Below are positions 55,356 through 64,000 of a DNA stretch of 64,000 bases, in pieces. Both the position numbers and the translations under genes were made by a program. This DNA is from Sacculina carcini (Eukaryota; Arthropoda; Thecostraca; Sacculinidae). Numbering within the stretch: the first letter of the stretch is position 1; every line of letters begins with the position of its first letter. The notes under the pieces were generated by a model, which was given only the letters and a program-made list of their open reading frames with translations, had not been told where the DNA came from and made no database searches. The DNA lies in assembly GCA_916048095.2 (NCBI GenBank), contig OU696596.1, positions 5,795,195 through 5,859,194 of the forward strand. The letters run 5' to 3'.

Positions 55356-56746
55356 CAGGGTGACACAAAAAAAACAGAGCTCACTAAAAGTCTTATAACT
55401 CCTGAAATTTTATTCAGTTTGAAACAAAAATTCTATGGAAATATGTACAACCTATGTAGCCAACATCTGCAAAGTCTCAATTCTGTACAACAAAAACTCG
55501 TTGTTCTACAGCCGCTCAAAGATATGTTCCAGATGCGCGCCCCGGCGCTGCAGGCAGACTTGGATTCGCCTGGCAAAGTTCTCAATGACCCTCCTGCACT
55601 CCTCTCTCGGGATGGCTCTGATGGCTGCTGTGATGGCTGCTTTGAGGTGAGGGATGGTCTGGGGGTTGTGCTCATACACCCTGTCCTTGAGGTAACCCCA
55701 CAGGTAGAAGTCTGGGGGGTTCAGGTCTGGTGAGTGCGGTGACCACTCCGGGTTGCACCTGCGGCTGATGAGTCGGTCATCGAAGCGCTGCTGCAGCCAC
55801 TCCAGGGATTCATTGGAGGTGTGAGGGGTGGCTCCGTCCTGTTGAAACCACTGGAGGGCTCTGTCAATGCCTCTACGCCGGCCAAGTGCTACCCAGAACT
55901 TGCGCAGGACCTGGATGTAGCGCTCCGTGTTCACAGTCAAGGGCCGCTCGTCATCGTCCTCAAACCAGAATGGCACGATAATGCCATGAGTTGAAATGGC
56001 CACCCAGACAGTACACTTGACAGAGTGCAAGGGCCTTTGCAGGCAGTGGTCAGGGAGTGTGCTGCCCCAGAAGATGTTATTCTTAGAGTTAACGTGCCCA
56101 GACAGCAGAAAGTGGGCCTCGTCTGAAAACCACATGTTGTCGAGAAAGTCCGGTTCATCGACAATCTTGTCTGAAAACCACTGGCACATGGTTACTCGCT
56201 TCCTCATGTCGTCAGCTGTGAGCTTGTGCTTGATTTGAATCCTGTAGGGATAAACATGGATATCTGAGATCAAAATTCTTCTTACAGACTCCCGGTTGAT
56301 GCCAAGCTCTTGACTTCGCCGACGCACAGACTTTCTTGGGCTGCGGACAACAGAGTCTCTGACTGCAGCAACATTGTCTTGTGTCCGTGATGATTTTGGT
56401 CGCCCAGAGTGTGATTGTCTGTTTTTGTCTTTTGCATTGAGGTTATTCACAGTCCCATGGGTTCTGAATTTTTTAACCCATCCGCAGATCACTGAGCTGA
56501 CAGGAAATTCACGACAATTGAAATGGTCTTTGAATCGCAATTGCGTTTCCCGGAAAGACTTCAGCCGAAAATATGTCTCAACTGCAAATGTCTTTTGCTC
56601 TGTAGTCCAATGCATCTCGAAGCTCACACGTGGTAGACTCTTAGATCAATCCGTCTTCTTAATGATCTGAAACAAATAACAGAATTACTTGAATATTGCG
56701 GAAATTATTCAACTTTTTATGAGCTCTGTTTTTTTGTGTCACCCTG
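55356..56746 (-). mobile_element. Complete mariner-like transposon with TA duplication
   Basis: CAGGGTGACACAAAAAAAAC at 55356 and its inverted partner ending GTGTCACCCTG at 56746 extend as about 28 bp terminal inverted repeats through AGAGCTCA. TA lies on each side (55354-55355 and 56747-56748). The 1391 bp element contains one intact transposase gene. Confidence 0.92.
55506..56615 (-). CDS. Mariner-superfamily transposase, DD41D spacing, intact
   Basis: A 369-residue uninterrupted transposase from the ATG at 56615. An N-terminal helix-turn-helix region (MHWTTEQKTFAVETYFRLKS, then FPVSSVICGWVKKF) is followed by a second HTH (VRSPRKSVRRRSQELGI). The DDE/D core carries MWFSDEAHFLL, WFQQDGATPHTS and PHSPDLNPPDFYLWGYLKD. 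Counting from the second D (QQD) to the D of PPDF leaves 41 residues, a DD41D arrangement rather than DD34D/E. The enzyme would cut and paste the flanking element. Upstream GTG and TTG codons are unlikely starts. With no stops, matching TIRs and a target duplication, this copy could be active or very recent. It carries its own gene and shows no link to neighbouring genes. Confidence 0.92.
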   Translation of the reverse strand: MHWTTEQKTFAVETYFRLKSFRETQLRFKDHFNCREFPVSSVICGWVKKFRTHGTVNNLNAKDKNRQSHSGRPKSSRTQDNVAAVRDSVVRSPRKSVRRRSQELGINRESVRRILISDIHVYPYRIQIKHKLTADDMRKRVTMCQWFSDKIVDEPDFLDNMWFSDEAHFLLSGHVNSKNNIFWGSTLPDHCLQRPLHSVKCTVWVAISTHGIIVPFWFEDDDERPLTVNTERYIQVLRKFWVALGRRRGIDRALQWFQQDGATPHTSNESLEWLQQRFDDRLISRRCNPEWSPHSPDLNPPDFYLWGYLKDRVYEHNPQTIPHLKAAITAAIRAIPREECRRVIENFARRIQVCLQRRGAHLEHIFERL

Positions 56747-56748
56747 TA

Positions 56749-57049
56749 CTTGAAATATTAATACACCGCTTCTGAGAATTTCAGGTCAGAGAAGCGCTTC
56801 AGCGGCTGATAAAAACGATGCCCGGTATCGGAATTCTGGTATTGTTTTATTGGCTAATTTTTCGTGTGTGCAGAAATGATTTACACTGTGTGTCAGGCAT
56901 TTTCGCGTGCGGCTTGAATGTCGCCGCGACAGAATGATTCATTGGAAGTCTACGTGTTGGTCAACTGTGCTTTGTCGAGTATTGTACAAGGTATGAACAT
57001 TGCATATTTTGTATTCAAATACAACATCAGCTTTCTGCATGAAACTTAA
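56749..57049. other. Intergenic, nothing recognised
   Basis: No supported feature. Confidence 0.4.
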
Positions 57050-57150
57050 CAATATTTTTGGAACTTCCAGCACATGAGGCCACCGCAGGGTGGTAATACT
57101 GCCTGCTCTCTTCCCATGCTACTGGATGCACCTGTAATTAATATTGATAA
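57050..57150 (+). repeat. TAA-tailed double-hairpin repeat, copy A7
   Basis: 3' core with an intact CCACCGCAGGGTGG hairpin; the second hairpin is eroded (ACTGCCTGCTCT). The tail is ATTAATATTGATAATA-like. Confidence 0.75.
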
Positions 57151-57307
57151 TAACAGTCTTGTCTAGGGGTTGTTATGGAAGAAATCCAGCAAGTTTGAAC
57201 ATGTGATAACGTGCTAATTGTGAAGATTCACTATTATACGATTAGAATTGAGCAAATATTGTTTCAGCATGTGCTAGTTGTATATGCACTGTTTTATTGT
57301 CTGTTTT

Positions 57308-57592
57308 GTTGTACTCCGTGGTATAGTGGTAGCACACCCGTATTACAAGCGGGAGGTCCGTGGTTCGAAACCCGGCGGAGGTGAATTTCATTGGGCCAAT
57401 TCGATAATCCAACAGCACCTGTCCACCCAGCACTAAATGGGTACCAGATATCAGTCATGTGTTGTACCATGCATTCTGGGGAGGTGGTCCTCTCTAATAC
57501 GTCTTCCGTCCTTGTGGCGTCATAGCGTGGAGGGGATCGGTTCTGCGGTGGCAGCGAGCTGCACGGGACACACCTGTGTGTTCATAAGCTTA
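57308..57592 (+). repeat. tRNA-Val-derived SINE, full-length copy
   Basis: The head has CTCCGTGGTATAGTGGTAGC (A box), a five-pair anticodon stem around loop ATTACAA (UAC, valine) and a B box GGTTCGAAACC. The body includes CAGATATCAGTCATGTGTTG, GAATGCATTCTGGGGAGGTG, CGTCTTCCGTCCTTGTGGCG and CGAGCTGCACGGGACACACC, ending TTCATAAGCTT. The T-arm is degenerate, so this is a SINE and not a working tRNA gene. Confidence 0.88.
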
Positions 57593-57593
57593 A

Positions 57594-57755
57594 CAACACA
57601 TGACTGATATCTGGTACCATCATTTACTGCTGGATGGACAGGGGCTGTTGGATTATATAATTCGTCCAATGAAATTCTCCTCCGCCGGGATTCGAACCAC
57701 GGACCTCCCGCTTGTGAGGCGGGTGTGCTGCCACTACACCACGGATTCCACAGGA
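57594..57755 (-). repeat. tRNA-Val-derived SINE, short copy tail-to-tail with its neighbour
   Basis: The minus strand has a head with loop CTCACAA (CAC, valine) and B box GGTTCGAATCC, and a body to CAGTCATGTGTTG. It then joins the 3' end of the preceding plus-strand SINE. Confidence 0.85.
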
Positions 57756-58090
57756 GTTTTAGCACCTTTTACCATGTATATTCGACATTGGGGCCACTCC
57801 CATGCTAGGTCCAGCACCCCATGCATGCTAGGCTTCCCAGTCGTCTTGCGGTATATAATATCGATCGAAGTTGCGACGTAGTTGGTCGTATTATCGTCTA
57901 GCCTGAACGCCCTGCTTTTTGCTGCCTCTTTAGTGTTCCCAGTATAGACTTGGTTTTGGAAGACGATTGTTCGGCATGCATATAGTGTGGCCCACTCAAC
58001 TCAGCTGAACTCGAGTCACCATTTCACCATGTTACGATAATCCAGGCTATCTCAGTGTGCTCGCGATAACACCTCTTCGTTGTTGATCAC
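57756..58090. other. Intergenic, nothing recognised
   Basis: No supported feature. Confidence 0.4.
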
Positions 58091-58287
58091 CATTGGCGGA
58101 TCCAGGGGGGGGCTCAGGGGACTGAAGCCCCCTAAATGTTTCCATCAACTCCTAATAACCAAGAGATTCACTATAAGAGGGCAATAGAAATACTTTTCTA
58201 TACAATTTATTTATATAAGCATTATCACAAAGACGTTGCATAGTGGTGCATGTAAATGAATGATCGCACCCAAGATTCAGCCCCCCT
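58091..58287 (-). mobile_element. hAT-like MITE family 1, truncated
   Basis: The minus strand ends GGATCCGCCAATG at 58091, with TTGGTTATTAGGAGTTGATG inside, as in the copies at 29.2 and 37.9 kb. The other terminus is missing. Confidence 0.75.
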
Positions 58288-58619
58288 CGCTTTCAGAGGC
58301 ACTTCAACCGTGTCTTGGATATGCTCGGAGTATTGACCAGGCTCTTGAAGAGGAAAAGTCGGCGGTCATTGATGGTCATGTTAACACGCTATTTATTATT
58401 TGTTGACAAGTTTATCTGAATATTTATTAACACGTTTCTTGTTATTGCTGGATGGTATAATTACCCTACCGTGTCATTCCCCATTTTCTAAATCTAATTT
58501 AGTTTTTAAATTTAATTTTCTTAATTAAGTTTTGTTGTTTCTTCATAAATAGTGGAATAAAAGAACAGTTTCAATTAATTTGTGTTTGATTTTATTAAAA
58601 TCTTCTTCTCTAGTCTCTA
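58288..58619. other. Intergenic, nothing recognised
   Basis: AT-rich up to the transposon target site. Confidence 0.4.
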
Positions 58620-58795
58620 TACCATTTGCAAATAGAGTTAATCCAAATGAAAATAGACTTAATCCAAATGAAAATAGAGTTAATCCAAATGAAAATAGAC
58701 TTCATCCAAATGAAAATAGAGTTAAGCAAAATGAAAATAGACTTAATCCAATGGAAAATATACCTAAACCAAATGAAAACTGAGATAACCAGCGC
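58620..58795 (+). repeat. Left terminal repeat array of the Tc1-like element
   Basis: Tandem units of about 21 bp. Outer units are near-identical and inner ones diverge (AATGGAAAATATACC). They translate as repeated N-P-N-E-N-R, which is a by-product of the repeat. Confidence 0.9.
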
Positions 58796-59055
58796 AGTAA
58801 TTTTTTTTATTGTATAATAATACATATTATATTTATTCTAATAATATTTTTATCATATATTAATCAATTTAAATTATTTATTTTTCAAATTTTTGTTGAA
58901 ACAAAAAACTTAACGTAAAATCATAAGTTTGTGTAAATATTTGGCTGAAAACTGGAAACACTACAAAAAACTTTGAGCAGAAACTTGACTAAATATTTAA
59001 CAGTCGAAACTGAGTTGGCAATTGTTCTCGGGCTGGATTTACATTTTTAGTACAA

Positions 59056-60105
59056 ATGAAGTACAACAAAATAAATGAAAAAGAGAGAAAAATAATTATT
59101 GAAGCTTTTTGAAATGAAGGTGATTGGAAAGGCGTGGCCAGAACTCTTGGTGTAAATGTAAAAACAGCCTACAATTGGTTGAAAAAGAACCAGGACACAG
59201 TAAAGCCAAGAGGCGGGAACCATATCAAAAAGACGCCTGAAATGTTGATGACATTGGTTTCTGCGGTGGAGAAATCACTGTGCACCACGTTAGAAGAGCT
59301 CCAGACCATTATCAGGTCACAATTCGGATGCCAGGTGTGCGTCAACACCATAAGAAACTGGTTGGACGGCGAGATATTTTCGCTAAAAAATGTGCGGCCC
59401 ACTGTCGACAAAATTAATTCGACTGAAAATAAAATGAAAAGGGCCGCATACATGGAGGCATTGTTCAAGGTGCGGTCTGAAGGCGGCACTCCAGTATGGC
59501 TCGACGAAACCAATTTTAATTTATTCTGCAGGAGGAGTCATGGCCGGTCCAGGATCGGTGCCAGAGCTTCAGTTGTTTTACCGACCAGCAAAGGAGCCAA
59601 CCTTCATATAATCGGGGTCATGGCAAGCTCACGGGTAGTGCTAGTCTCCACGAAGAGAGGAGCATTTAAAAAGCAAGACTGTGTGCAATGGTTGCAGTCA
59701 TTGATGCAGGCATGCAGAGATGCTGAAATTCACCGGCCCACAATAATTATGGACAACGCGCCGGCACACAGCAACCTGGAGGATCTTTTTTCTATTCAGG
59801 AGTATTGTGGACTGCTTCGACTTGCTCCATATTCATACCTTCTCAACCCCATAGAGCTATTATAGAGCTCTCTGAAGAGCAATATCAAGCGGCAGTTGAG
59901 ACAACGGATGGATGAAATCACTGGTGTGACTGGTCGCGGTGACTGTGGAGTCTCAATGGCCGAACAGTGCATCAACGCAATGGAAGAAATCGCCCTGCAG
60001 GCCATCAGTAATATAGAACCATCTCACTTGCAAACTTACACCTGCTCAGTGGAGAAGTACTACTCAGCGATCATTCGGCAGGAAGATATTGTCGAAGTGC
60101 CTTGA
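59056..60105 (+). pseudogene. Tc1/IS630-like transposase with two stops
   Basis: A 350-codon frame from the ATG at 59056 to the TGA at 60103, interrupted by TGA at 59110-59112 and TAG at 59863-59865. An N-terminal HTH (VARTLGVNVKTAYNWLKKNQ) is followed by the catalytic core: VWLDETNFNLF (first D), TIIMDNAPAHSN (second D) and LLNPIELL (E), with 33 residues between second D and E. SHGRSRIGARASV matches the conserved R-G-R segment of Tc1-like enzymes. The TAG falls two codons after the catalytic region where the family usually has tryptophan. It would have mobilised the surrounding repeat-array element, but this copy cannot make a full protein. Confidence 0.88.
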
Positions 60106-60639
60106 AGATTGCTAATCATCGCTTGAAGCTTGCTAGTTCACTTGTTGTTTTTGCTGTATTTGTTGTTGCTAGTCATGTGCTTGCAATATATTCTCACCGC
60201 GCATCTCATTCATTCCCAAGCTCATTTAGAAAACTCACTTTGCTCATATCACATATAAACAACACACTCCATGTGATAGCAACTGCCACAGAAACAGTCA
60301 CAGGAACTCGCACAACTGAAATTCATCGATATAGCGCGCAATTGAGCACGTTCAGACACTCCATTAAATCTCGTGCAAATGTCACACGACCACCTCATCG
60401 TGCCACTATGCTGTCGCTCAAACATGCACACTCGCATAAACAACAGCTACCGAAACAGTTTTTACCAACAACAAACCAACATAATAAAGGAAAAAGTGAA
60501 AGGCGCGAAAACGTACAAAAAAGAGCCAAATAAGGTATAAACAGTGATAGGAGCTCAGAAATAACAATTATATGAGCTGAAGTGACAAGACACAAACAAA
60601 TATCAAGAGCAGAAAATGTATACAACAATCAAGAAAATC
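60106..60639. other. Interior of the Tc1-like element, unassigned
   Basis: A 143-codon plus-strand frame overlaps the transposase end but looks like chance. The sequence may be part of the nested LINE-B 3' UTR on minus. Confidence 0.35.
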
Positions 60640-61020
60640 AAGAAAATATATACAGCGCATGATCAGAGGCGAGAGAAAATAAAAGAATGGGTTCAGAGAA
60701 GTGTAGCTGACAGAGGAAATATTTAATTTTGGGGTTGAGAGATAAGCCAAAAAGAGTATCAGCAATTTCTATAGGGGTAAGTGGGCGGCGACGGAAGAGA
60801 CAGTAAGTATATATGGAGGGAAGCCGAGAAGGAAGAGTAGGATTTTGTCTGTAGAATGTGATGAGGAAGAGAGTTATCAAGTCGGGGAGCAGAAAAGTAG
60901 AAGGATTTGGCTGACCAGTTGGACTCGTGGTCAGCAGGAGGACATATGAGGGGCACAGGACTGCGACTTAAAGGACGATCAGAGGGAGTTAGAAGCGAAT
61001 ATAGGTAAGAAGGTGAAGAA
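60640..61020 (-). pseudogene. LINE-B C-terminal fragment nested in the Tc1-like element
   Basis: The minus strand encodes DHESNWSAKSFYFSAPRLDN and LPHHILQTKSYSSFSASL, matching the C-terminus of the LINE-B fragments at 16.7-17.1 kb. It inserted after the transposon had landed, or was carried with it. Confidence 0.75.
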
Positions 61021-61316
61021 GGTGGAACTGTACATTATGGAATGTGCTCAGTTTTAAACACGCAGTGCACTGCAGTGTATAGACATTGCTAATTGGTGAC
61101 CAGATTCACTGTCACACAAGACCAATTACAACAACAATATTACGTGAATACCAGCATTTATGTAACAATATAAAATTTATATAATGTGCTATTAATCGTT
61201 GCCAGTCGATATTTTGAGCTCCGATTAATCATTTTTGCTGAAATATCAGTAAATGAGTCTGAACAATTATTACATTTACACTAAAACATCTACATAATAT
61301 TATTTTTGATAATTTT

Positions 61317-61536
61317 CTCTTGGGTATAAGTCTATTTGCATTTGGATTAACTCAGTTTTCCTTTTGTTTAAGTATATTTTCATTTGGATTAAGTCTATTT
61401 TCATTTTGATTAACTCTATTTTCATTTTGATTAAGTCTATTTTCATTTGGATTAAGTCTATTTTCATTTGGATTAACTCTATTTTCATTTGGATTAAGTC
61501 TATTTTCATTTGGATTAACTCTATTTGCAAATGGTA
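61317..61536 (-). repeat. Right terminal repeat array of the Tc1-like element
   Basis: Inverted counterpart of 58620-58795 with about two more units. The variant units ATACTTAAAC and CTGAGTTAATCC occupy the inner positions, as on the left side, so the arrays are homologous unit by unit. Confidence 0.88.
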
Positions 61537-61761
61537 TAGTCTATAGCGTTAAAAAATCGCAATAAGACCCACCTGAAAGACTTGACATGTCATTTTTCAA
61601 GACAGTTTTTCATCGCACTATTTGTTTCAATAATTCTGTGCATTTTGTGCACATATTTTATGGCCCTCTTAACACCGACCACCATATCAAACTGCTGTCG
61701 AGATACATTGATTTGGTTTGCCGTATTCTTGTCAGTTATATATGCTTTCATTGGTTATATC

Positions 61762-61945
61762 ATGCGTGATTTGCTTTTACAGAAGTCGTTGACAGGGCGG
61801 CGTTTTGTGTCTCACACAGTCCGTGGGCCTTACTCAACTGTGTGCCACGACGATATCGACCACTTCAAGGGCATTTTGGGAGAAGATAATGTTCTGCTGC
61901 AAGATCTAAAGTCGTACAATTCGGACTGGCTTAACTCTTGTCACG
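61762..61945 (+). CDS. D2HGDH: D2HGDH, first coding exon found (mitochondrial leader and N-terminus)
   Basis: D-2-hydroxyglutarate dehydrogenase is a mitochondrial FAD enzyme oxidising D-2-hydroxyglutarate to 2-oxoglutarate. The exon encodes MRDLLLQKSLTGRRFVSHTV, a plausible Arg/hydroxyl-rich targeting leader. It continues with YSTVCHDDIDHFKGILGE and LKSYNSDWLNSCHG, which align with FSTVSKQDLAAFERIVPG and ALQAPNVDWLRTLRG of the human enzyme. The donor GT is at 61946 in phase 1. An alternative in-frame ATG at 61660 would add a very hydrophobic stretch and is less likely. The Tc1-like transposon ends only 225 bp upstream of the chosen start, so the promoter is either very short or transposon-adjacent. 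Confidence 0.8.
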
Positions 61946-62269
61946 GTACCAGCGTTTAATTCCTTTCTTTTACGCTGATTATAGCTTGTTTTTCTCAGCC
62001 ATGATGCTTACACATAATGTTCTTCTTAAATATGTAAATAATTGACTAAATAAGGAAAATATGCCGCATTTCTGAACATTACTTGAGTGGTTTTGATTGG
62101 CTGTTGTGGTGATAACGTAGCAGTTAAGATCGAAGCAGACATTGTACTGGAAAACGCGATGGAATGTCAGAGTGTTTGGTGATTTGTTGTGGGTGTTTAG
62201 TGTGCTTGGTCGCGACTGTTCTATTTCATGGACTGTTTTAGTGTTTAGTTTTAATGTATCGGTTGAAGG

Positions 62270-62552
62270 TTAAAAGGTTAAATGCCTAAGTGGCAACTGC
62301 TACACGGGAAGAAGCCGAAGCTTATGAACACACACAGGTGTGCCCCGTGCAGCTCGCTTCCACCGCAGAACCGACCCTCTCCACGCTATGGCACCACAAG
62401 GACGGAAGCCGTATTAGAGAGGGCCACCTCCCCAGAATGCATGTCACAACACATGACTGATATCTGGTACCATCATTTACTGCTGGGTGGACAGGGTCTG
62501 TGGGATTATAGCATTCACCCAATGCAATTCTGCTCCGCCGGGGTCCCATTTG
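62270..62552 (-). repeat. tRNA-Val-derived SINE in D2HGDH intron 1
   Basis: The minus strand begins within the B box (CCCGGCGGAGCAGAATTGCA), has the complete body through CGAGCTGCACGGGGCACACC and TTCATAAGCTTCGGCTTCTT, and ends in a TTTAACCTTTTAACC-type tail. It ends 33 bp before exon 2. Confidence 0.88.
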
Positions 62553-62585
62553 TTTTACAGTGAAGCTTATCGTTGGCTTTGGCAG

Positions 62586-62783
62586 GTGACAGTAAGGTGG
62601 TGCTACGGCCTCGCAAAGTGGCGCACGTGTCTGACATTCTGGCGCACTGTCACCGTCGTCGTCTGGCCGTGTGTCCCCAGTCTGGCAACACTGGTCTTGT
62701 GGCTGGCAGCACTCCTGTCTACGATGAGATTGTCTTGTCGATGTCGTTGATGGATCGCGTGCATCATATCGACCCGCTCACCG
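62586..62783 (+). CDS. D2HGDH: D2HGDH, second coding exon (FAD-binding region)
   Basis: A 198 bp exon between TTGGCAG and GT at 62784, phase 1 at both ends. It encodes DSKVVLRPRKVAHVSDILAH, CHRRRLAVCPQSGNTGLVAG and STPVYDEIVLSMSLMDRV, which align residue by residue with SKVLLRPR, NPQGGNTGMVGG and VPVFDEIILS of human D2HGDH. This is the start of the FAD_binding_4 (PCMH) domain. The second glycine of the PQGGNTG flavin loop is serine here. Joining to exon 1 gives CHG-DSK without gap. The following exon (ILVCQAG in human) is not in the window. Confidence 0.93.
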
Positions 62784-62964
62784 GTATTTTTATTATTATT
62801 TATTCATATTAATTGTCGATTCACATTTATTGAGTTACCTATTTATTGATTGGTGATTGTTGTTATTTATAGAGGATATAATAATATATATAATGATAAT
62901 AATATAATACCTAATATAATACCTAATAATACCTATTTTTTTATTGGTGATTGTTGTTATTTAT

Positions 62965-63205
62965 AGAGGAGCGTGGGCGGAGTGACATTATGGAGTGTTT
63001 TCGGATGCATTGTTGATTGTTATTTATTTATTATTTTCTTTTCGAACTGTTTTTCTATATAGAATTCATGACTTTTGAAACTATTTTTCTCTACATCTTT
63101 TGGATGCTTCCGTTACATGGGAGCACCGCAGGGTTTTAATAGTACTTGCACTCTTCCCATGGTACTGGATTTACCTATAATTATTAATAATAAGAATAAT
63201 AATAA
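62965..63205 (+). repeat. TAA-tailed double-hairpin repeat, copy A8, in D2HGDH intron 2
   Basis: GGCGGAGTGACATTATGGAG, then ATCTTTTGGATGCTTCCGTT, a damaged first hairpin, TAGTACTTGCACT, CCCATGGTACTGGATT and ATTAATAATAAGAATAATAA. Confidence 0.8.
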
Positions 63206-63284
63206 TGTGTTCGTTGCACAGTTTTTGTTCAATAGTGAGCCACCGGTAGATAACACCTAATGCGATGGTTTCCACGGTAGAGTA

Positions 63285-63530
63285 TGTTAAAGGTTAAAGG
63301 CCTAAGTGGCAGCTGCTACACGGAAAGAAGCCGAAGCTTATGAACACACACAGGCGTGTCCCGTGCAGCTCGCTGCCACCGCAGAACCGACCCTCTCCAC
63401 GCTATGGCGCCACATGGACGGAAGACGTATTAGAGAGGGCCACCTCCCCAGAATGCATGGTACAACACATGACTGATATGTGGTACCATTTACTGCTGGG
63501 TATACAGGGGCTGTTGGATTATATAATTTT
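63285..63530 (-). repeat. tRNA-Val-derived SINE, 5'-truncated, in D2HGDH intron 2
   Basis: Body only: ATATAATCCAACAGCCCCTG through CGAGCTGCACGGGACACGCC and the tail CCTTTAACCTTTAACATA. The tRNA head is missing. Confidence 0.85.
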
Positions 63531-63769
63531 TTTTTTACTTAGACAAACAACAGGACAATATTCCAATTACAGGTTGATGCACATCAAGACAATGAAAATG
63601 GTAGAATTCGCGGTCAAATTTATAAAAGCCTACGTAATCACACACCCGCACATGCACACACACCATAGGGCGAACTCGCGTATAACAGTGGTCGGGCATA
63701 TATATAGAAAAAAACAAAAAACTATCATGATTAACAGGTGCATGGTCAAATAATTGCAATAAACAGGAC

Positions 63770-64000
63770 CTTCGTAACACGGACCAACTGTCATGTAGAA
63801 TGTCCACGTGCGGATGATGTCCACGTCCCTGATGTTGACTGAGCTGTTGTAGAGGAGCGGCAGTCTGACCGGCCACAATGTTCCGGTTGCGTTTGTGCGC
63901 GCTGCCGGAACGAAAAGTGGATCGTGCGCGCGTGCTCCCACTCTCGACACTCTCAGCGAAACTGGCGACAACAGGAATGTGGACTGGACTCTGTTGTTGA
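63770..64000 (-). CDS. Probable exon of an unidentified gene, cut by window edge
   Basis: The minus strand is open from the window edge to a donor-like GT at 63769 and encodes VPAARTNATGTLWPVRLPLL, YNSSVNIRDVDIIRTWTFYM and TVGPCYEG. The stretch is GC-richer than its flanks, has N-glycosylation sequons (NAT, NSS) and reads like an extracellular or lumenal domain. I do not recognise the family. It would be convergent with D2HGDH or lie in one of its introns. Confidence 0.45.

Larger units (their letters stand above)
58620..61536 (+). mobile_element. Tc1-like element with repeat-array terminal inverted repeats
   Basis: Both ends begin TACCATTTGCAAATAGAGTT reading inward and are flanked by TA (58618-58619, 61537-61538). 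Each terminus is a tandem array of a roughly 21 bp unit based on AATAGAGTTAATCCAAATGA, with GAG and GAC variants largely alternating: about 8 units on the left (58620-58795) and about 10 on the right (61317-61536). The interior carries a broken transposase and, downstream of it, a nested LINE-B fragment. Confidence 0.88.

Noticed and set aside
57308..57386. Functional tRNA-Val gene
   Set aside because: The T-arm is not paired, the sequence continues into a repeated body found at five other loci, and several heads carry different anticodons. It is a SINE.
58620..61536. Repeat arrays as a CRISPR or coding NPNENR repeat protein
   Set aside because: Units are contiguous with no spacers, present in inverted orientation at both ends of a TA-flanked transposon. 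The peptide repeat is a by-product.
61582..61761. N-terminal extension of D2HGDH starting at 61582 or 61660
   Set aside because: The first codon there is TTG, and the in-frame ATG at 61660 adds a long hydrophobic segment unlike a mitochondrial leader. The ATG at 61762 gives a better leader.

Overview
This window looks like nuclear DNA from an invertebrate animal; I cannot name the phylum. Genes are sparse and AT-rich sequence is full of (CA)n/(TG)n microsatellites, LINEs, tRNA-derived SINEs, hAT-type MITEs and Tc1/mariner elements. The recognisable genes are metazoan: one has spliceosomal introns with GT-AG borders and two carry AATAAA signals. There is no sign of bacterial operons, CRISPR arrays or prokaryotic regulation.

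Cellular genes. Four exons of an LPGAT1-like lysophospholipid acyltransferase lie on the minus strand at 246-6855; the gene continues past the left edge. A proline-rich secreted protein of unknown family (minus, 21487-22851), a PQ-loop membrane protein resembling SLC66A3 (minus, 24982-25644) and a PAGR1-like chromatin cofactor (plus, 27835-28431) are each single-exon. The first two coding exons found of D-2-hydroxyglutarate dehydrogenase (D2HGDH) are on the plus strand at 61762-62783. A probable exon of an unrecognised gene runs off the right edge on the minus strand (63770-64000).

Mobile DNA makes up most of the rest. From left to right there are: a decayed RNase H-bearing LINE inside an LPGAT1 intron (4.3-5.5 kb); two head-to-head copies of one LINE family (10.8-14.8 kb); a 2.5 kb element with roughly 300 bp inverted ends (15.2-17.7 kb); a decayed Ty3/gypsy pol (19.3-20.6 kb); a LINE 3' fragment with an inverted duplication at its 5' end (35.6-36.4 kb); a nearly intact two-ORF LINE (46.4-51 kb); an apparently intact DD41D mariner-like transposon with TA target duplication (55356-56746); and a Tc1-like element whose inverted ends are arrays of an approximately 21 bp repeat (58620-61536).

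Small repeats form recognisable families: at least four hAT-like MITE families, several copies with 8 bp target duplications; a tRNA-Val-derived SINE (six copies); and a repeat with a conserved 3' core of about 110 bp folding into two hairpins and ending in (TAA)n (eight copies). The observations most worth following are this 3' core family, the repeat-array TIR transposon, the DD41D element, the (UG)n tracts at every visible LPGAT1 acceptor, and the unidentified secreted protein.
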